Position numbers and translations under genes: made by a program | Notes under the pieces: generated by a model | Database searches by the model: none | Seen by the model: the letters and a program-made list of their open reading frames with translations, nothing else | Told to the model about the DNA's origin: nothing | Source: Apostichopus japonicus | Lineage: Eukaryota; Echinodermata; Holothuroidea; Aspidochirotida; Stichopodidae | DNA: 64,000 nucleotides | Assembly: GCF_037975245.1 (NCBI RefSeq) | Contig: NC_092580.1 | Location: forward strand, 25,278,501 to 25,342,500 | Direction: 5' to 3' | Part shown: one piece after another, positions 59,701-64,000 of the stretch | Position numbering within the stretch: position 1 is the first letter of the stretch | Layout of the letters: each line of letters opens with the position of its first letter

Positions 59701-62700
59701 AAGACTGCCGTTTATCAACAAACGTTCTCAAGCCATTACAGATGATATTGCATGGTTAGTTTATACTCTGTCCGTCTGCCGCGTGTAGGACAATTTTATA
59801 TCAGTAAACTGAGGTGCATTTGCTAGATGGATACTAAAAGTTCAATGAAACAGCAAAATATATATGACGATATGTCTTGCAGAAATATGTTAAGATATTT
59901 TCATTATGTCCTGCTCCACAAACTCCAGTAACACGATACACAAGTATGAGCAAATACTACTACAATTGTTCAGTAAAACTACGTTATTTCTATTAAATGG
60001 TGTGTAGCTTACCACACTTTGTTGTAAGCAGTTCCATAATTCCTCGATGTACTCTTGTGTGGTAATCTGTGTGTAGATACAGAACAGGGAACATTTGAGT
60101 CTTCATTTTCAATCTGTTTCAAGTTTATAGGTGATGAATTTATTGAAATTTTGTAAAGTGTCCTATTACCTTTGCTGTTGAAGACTTTACTTACCACGCT
60201 TTTGCTGCAAAGATTCTGTAGCCTCTTCAAAAAGGCAGGTTCATCCGTCTACACGAATGAGATGAAATTGATAACACATGTAAGTCGAATTACAAAGGAC
60301 TAGCAACAGTATTTAACACAGCTGTAAACTGGAAGTCTACTGACTGACTCCTCACTGTCTGACTGACCCACTCACTGATTCACTACCTCGCTAATTGAAT
60401 CACTCCCTCACTGAGTGACTCTTCACTGACTGACATACTCACTGACTGAGTACAACTCTGAATGACTCACTGACCAACCGACAAACCGGTCGTCGGTTGT
60501 AAACCTTCAGTGCCACAAGTCCTGAAATCGACATATGACGAATTACTTGGCATATGTCAGTTTCTTGTGAACCCATTTAACAGAATCATAACATGGGATT
60601 GGAAAATTATGTTACCAGTCATTTCAAAGCGCTCTTGATTGGAAGAAACTGTTATATGTGCAAAAATTCAATTACCGTCTGCTAGTTTCTCGCACTCTCA
60701 TTTGATGACTTTGTCAGATATCTACACACCACGGTCGTGATTGACAGAAAAATAGCTATATGTCAAAGAAATCGTCATATATTGAATTGAATCCTCCAAT
60801 GAGAATGTGGGAAACTGTAAGATGCCAATTTAATTCAATGAATGTTTATTTCTTGAATATATAATTTTTTTTTTTAATGTAGAGCGTTACAACTAAACAC
60901 ACCTACCGATCTACCCTATCACTCACTGACTCTGGCCTATTTATTTCCTATATGACTATGGATACTCACAAACTTTTGCTGCAGAAAATTGCGTAATGTT
61001 GATACCAGAAACTCTTTTTGTATCTGAGAATGTAAAATATTCAAACCACCATACTGTGTCAATGTGCTGTGACATGCGTAAAGCATTACGATTGCATCCA
61101 ATCGTAAGAAAACGAAATGGTAGTGAATAAATACCTTCTATAACAATAACTTAAGTCATCGAAATTTTTCTAACAATAATAAAAACAGCATCTTAAGAAC
61201 TTACTACAAGATCTTTCAATTCATGACAATTTTTTTTAAGTAGAACGGTCTCGTCATCATGTCACTCTCATTAAAAGGAAACATACACAAACACATGCAG
61301 AAGTGAAGTACTGAAGTACCAGGTTGTTTTAATCATAAAATATAAATGTACTTTTTGTTTCGGACATGAACCAAATAGTAAATATGTTAAAAAAAACGTA
61401 TTTGGCAACTTCTATCGTCATAATGTTTCATCAGGTGATAAAGTAATGTACGTAGTGCCTTGAATTTAACGTGCCAAGCCTACTGGCTAACGAAAATCTC
61501 ACCAATGTGCTTTCCAAACACGTTTCCAGTGTATCCAAGTAGTCACCGGAGTTAATCTGTAAACAAGTGAATGTTTTGTTATTAATTTGCAAGACAATAC
61601 TCAATCAGAATAAGCAATCAAGATACATATTTATTTAATATCTAGACATTCAAGTACAAGGTAATATAAACATTTCAACAACAATAACACAAATATATAT
61701 ATACCAAATGATCCGACACGAGTCCGTCCATTTTCTTGCAAAATATGTCCATTGAAATCTGTAAGAAAATAAATCCAGTTCAACACTTATATAAGACATT
61801 AAAAAAGGGCATTGAGTTTATACATTGCTTCTACTTGTTACACAAAGAAGAGTTTTATGCAGTTGCAACAGTTGTCAGTAAAACAGTCAAATATACTAAC
61901 CAGGTTTGTTTTGACGCAGTTACGATATTCTTCGATTAAGTCATCCTTCGAAAGCTGTAAGAAAACGCCATAGATCTAACTTAATCAAATCGTATGTGTA
62001 TGAATCTTTACAGTCAGCTAGTGATAAGAATTTGTTTTTAACCAGAGTTATAAATATATGAACTTACAGTAACGTAGATATTGGTTGTGTTTGGCTCTTA
62101 ACATCAGCGTGGTTGCAAATCTTATTTAGGATAAAAACATGCTCTTTTATCATTGATAATTAAGCACAACAACTAGTAAGTTTTTTGTGTGATTTGTACC
62201 TTGTTGTTGCTTAGAAGATATTTCAACTGGTCAAAGAATCCTTCTTTCGTTATCTGTAAAAAAAGAAGAAGAAAAAAAGTCAGAAGCGTTGTTGGGTGCC
62301 GATTGGTAATATCATTGTATATACTCAGACGTATTGTCGAATCATCTCCGTGCTCGGCCATTATTTCCCCTCTAACAGCCATGTAGTTGTATTCTTTCTT
62401 CACTGTGCTTTATTGTAAAAATAAGTTGAAAAATGTCTATATTATTTGGTTCACATGGCAAAATTGATGACATTAAATCACGCTTTAGTGATATCGACTG
62501 AAACTGAATGTTTTGGTGCGATCGCATTGTTATGTAATATGGATCATATTGGAATCTGAAGCCAACTTACCAAACTTGCTTTGACTAATTTATGAAAAAA
62601 ATCCATAAGCTTCTCTCGTGACATCTGTTGAAAGAAATAATTTGTATCGAAGAGATTTGTGTTATTTGAAAAGTTCGAAAAAGAAAATATAATAAAAAAT

Positions 62701-63657
62701 ATGATGGAGAGGAATATAGGCTATGTATTTTTCCAAAGGAATAAAACCACAAAAGGCATTGATAAGTTAGAAATAGTTTAGATATCGGTAGAATTTTCTA
62801 GAAAAGATGTAGTTCAGTTCTTGTTCTAGATTGGGTTCTTAGATTCACAGATTTGATAGTTCGTTTTCTGTTTTTTGTCTTATTGTCATACGCTATTATC
62901 CATTTAATAGTCTACCCGTTTGTATCACTGGTATCATTAGTTAACTACTTTGTAGCAAGCAAAATAGTGAATTGCTCATATATAAAGAATACATGTGATC
63001 ACATCTCTTCAATTACATGCAAAATATTAGTTTTCCTTACATACATCTAAAGATTAGAATCTTTGTCATTATATTTGTTTTGTCATTGCAGATTTATTTG
63101 AACCAAGGTTTGTAACAAAATATTAAACTTAATTGACTGATTATGAGTTTGTTTGTATATTTCACCTGTTTAGATGTGAAAAGCAAGGTTAGTTCTCCCA
63201 GGAAGGCATCCTCTTGTATCTGAAATATTATCGAATAGACCATGTGTGTTTCATTCGGAACGTATAGTTTTTATCGGATGGTAAAGCATTTCCAGCCAGT
63301 CTTTTTTAAAATATCAGGAAAGAATAACTTCATTTGACAAATAAAATGTAAATAAAAAGCAGCTGATTTTGGGTCAGAATTGAAAAGAAAATACAAATAT
63401 ATGAGACTGACCATAGCATGTCATACAATAGTTCTTACAACTTACCAGTTTGTTTTTGAAACAGTTTTGCAACTGGTCAAGCAGATTTTCAAGTTGAAGC
63501 TACATAAAGAGAAACCGAAAAGTTTATTTTATTATATTAGTTTGTATAAATGCGTCATAAACACCTCAAAGATTTAAACTGTTTGCTAACCTTCTATACT
63601 TACCAGACGTTTTTCCAATAAATTATTCAGCTTTTTACAAAACTGTTCTTCGGAAAT
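43564..63657 (-). CDS. Array gene: at least 41 phase-0 mini-exons, mostly 54 nt, each one 18-residue helix
   Basis: A gene of unknown family read right to left, its 5' end beyond the window. I count 41 consecutive exons, each flanked by AG acceptor and GT donor except one with a mutated acceptor (61258). All lengths are multiples of three: 33 internal exons of exactly 54 nt, the rest 48, 51, 57 or 63 nt, and a last exon of 18 codons plus TAA (43566-43564). All start and end in phase 0, giving about 737 residues so far. Consensus is I-(S/T/D/N)-x-(E/D)-(E/D)-(F/Y/L)-x-x-x-L-x-x-(C/L)-(L/F)-x-x-K-x. Neither signal peptide nor membrane helix was seen in this part. I know no named family with this design; collagen exons share the 54-nt length but not the sequence. 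The last exon lies 0.9 kb from, and convergent with, the FBXO31-like gene. Confidence 0.85.
43846..46822. other. Longest intron of the array gene
   Basis: 3-kb intron between the third-last... and penultimate exons (46823 to 43845). Holds a G-rich run at 44607-44640, a (TA)n tract, and two related segments (near 45643-45720 and 45877-45940) sharing TACTGGTGTTCAG(G/A)(T/C)AGC and TTTTC. No further 54-nt exon was recognised in it. Confidence 0.5.
45787..45827. repeat. (TA)n microsatellite
   Basis: About 20 TA units flanked by GTAGGCCTAG and TAGGCCTAGG words. Confidence 0.93.
51182..55446 (-). CDS. Array exons 21-29
   Basis: 55446-55393 LDLQDSIGKLHGCRKENL; 54342-54289 MTEEALCKFLEDLLQKAK; 53223-53170 LDITEYNTELKKCVDAKL; 52995-52942 ISNEIYSKQIEQQEEKKK; 52774-52721 IDFREAFKALCTEITSDK; 52485-52432 GTNDKFQEVLKKFHKKYK; 52078-52022 ESPSNYMEEYIDKEDIAEE (57 nt, GTTTGT donor); 51594-51547 FTISDRTKAIRLAVKK (48 nt); 51235-51182 LPPETSLSLLAEIFSLHQ. 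Exons 21-23 are a third Cys13-Cys7-Cys13 triplet. From exon 24 on, cysteines almost vanish, Lys/Glu content rises, and the consensus loosens. Confidence 0.82.
56263..60248 (-). CDS. Array exons 11-20
   Basis: 60248-60195 TDEPAFLKRLQNLCSKSV; 60066-60013 ITTQEYIEELWNCLQQSV; 59485-59432 IPEKTFVAQIDSLLETKK; 59319-59266 IDIHCYFTELENCLHHKS; 58982-58929 ISPAFFCEKLNQLLTSSK; 57926-57873 VDIQGFIAELQNCFLKDL; 57390-57337 IDQSTVFGQLQTKFVDKK; 56949-56896 ISREVLMEVYHAFLQKQK; 56537-56484 INVNDYWNELFDLLKNGK; 56316-56263 ISINDFVQELNNEEKNEI. Exons 14-16 repeat the Cys13-Cys7-Cys13 triplet, and exons 17-19 resemble exons 3-5. Exon 19 uses a GTTTGT donor. A SINE sits in the intron between exons 15 and 16. Confidence 0.85.
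58123..58351 (+). mobile_element. tRNA-derived SINE in an array-gene intron
   Basis: tRNA-like head with A box TAGCTCAGTGG (58134-58144) and a degenerate B box GGTTTCTAGCC (near 58177). A short unrelated body and a CATACATACATAC-type tail (58325-58351) follow. Its family is distinct from the SINE at 37125. Confidence 0.75.
60335..60490. repeat. Degenerate CACTGACT/ACTGACTG tandem repeat
   Basis: Irregular repetition of (T)CACTGACTGA-like octamers over about 150 bp, in the intron between array exons 10 and 11. Confidence 0.8.
60970..63657 (-). CDS. Array exons 1-10 (5'-most in window)
   Basis: Exon spans with products: 63657-63604 ISEEQFCKKLNNLLEKRL; 63499-63446 LQLENLLDQLQNCFKNKL; 63219-63166 IQEDAFLGELTLLFTSKQ; 62624-62571 MSREKLMDFFHKLVKASL; 62253-62200 ITKEGFFDQLKYLLSNNK; 61954-61901 LSKDDLIEEYRNCVKTNL; 61758-61705 ISMDIFCKKMDGLVSDHL; 61556-61503 INSGDYLDTLETCLESTL; 61258-61205 DDETVLLKKNCHELKDLV (open, but the acceptor reads AT); 61023-60970 IQKEFLVSTLRNFLQQKF. 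Introns are 100-550 nt. Exons 6-8 form a Cys13-Cys7-Cys13 triplet. Confidence 0.85.
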
Positions 63658-64000
63658 CTGTCGGAGGCAATGCAAAATACTAACTTAGCATTGATGAAAG
63701 ATAGATCACATGTCTCCTTAGTCATCGATATCCTCTCCCATAATATATAGTGAGAGGGATTGCTTCCATGGCAATAATGTATATCCTGTTTAAAAGCTTG
63801 AGAGTCGACAAATTAACAGAGCTATAATTGTGAGGACATATGCTAATGCTTTATTGTTCGAATGTTTTCATAGTATTCTGAGTTGAATTTGCTCTGGCTA
63901 ACAATCATCTAGATGATACTTTATGAGCCGTTGAATCTTAGATGCTGTTATTTGCCATTTTTGAACAAATATTCGACTTTGGATGATTATTTACATGGGA
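63658..64000. other. Intron of the array gene running off the window
   Basis: No further AG-54 nt-GT unit is visible. The next upstream exon must lie beyond 64000. Confidence 0.5.

Noticed and set aside
43564-63657. The 54-nt exons as a collagen gene
   Set aside because: No Gly-X-Y pattern; the units are helical, Leu/Lys/Glu-rich and start with an N-cap signature.
1-64000. CRISPR arrays, rRNA genes, bacterial operons or prophage
   Set aside because: Nothing of the kind is visible; intron structure and repeats are those of an animal nuclear genome.

Overview
The window is AT-rich nuclear DNA of an animal. Genes are split by many GT-AG introns, and the rest is dense in transposons, tRNA-derived SINEs, (TA)n microsatellites and decayed gene copies. 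An immunoglobulin-type receptor kinase, an FBXO31 homologue, a LINE and SAM-domain transposon genes together point to a marine invertebrate deuterostome. An echinoderm, perhaps a sea cucumber, is my best guess, but nothing here proves the species.

Layout. 1-2.1 kb: 3' end of a decayed L1/Tx1-like LINE. 2.6-2.95 kb: short hAT-type element with a perfect 8-bp target duplication. 3.9-5.5 kb: decayed immunoglobulin exons, one on the minus strand and two being relics of the next gene. 7.2-28.1 kb, plus strand: a complete 16-exon gene for an 810-residue receptor with signal peptide, four Ig-like domains, one membrane helix and a tyrosine-kinase-like domain. The kinase domain has lost the VAIK lysine, the alpha-C glutamate, HRD and DFG, so it is a pseudokinase. 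Its 11.7-kb penultimate-but-one to penultimate exon intron (15.9-27.6 kb) holds three transposons inside one another. The two inner ones share 5'-CACTCT(T)AAAA termini and TA target duplications, and each carries a broken minus-strand gene of a SAM-domain/SAMD3-like family. The innermost copy sits inside the terminal exon of the middle copy's gene.

28.1-36.8 kb: mostly featureless, with a decayed last exon of an FBXO31 copy and two decayed exons of the array gene described next. 36.85-42.66 kb, plus strand: an FBXO31-like gene whose last six exons are intact (303 residues) but whose preceding exon is broken; no F-box exon was recognised. 43.56-63.66 kb and on past the right edge, minus strand: the most unusual object, a gene of at least 41 tiny exons, mostly exactly 54 nt and all phase 0-0. 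Each encodes one 18-residue amphipathic helix with an N-capping signature. The FBXO31-like gene and the array gene converge, 0.9 kb apart.

I see no direct functional link between the receptor, the FBXO31-like gene and the array gene. The relics at 32.8-35.05 kb show that the FBXO31/array-gene end was once duplicated as a block. All gene models come from reading splice sites and frames by eye; no alignment or database search was possible.
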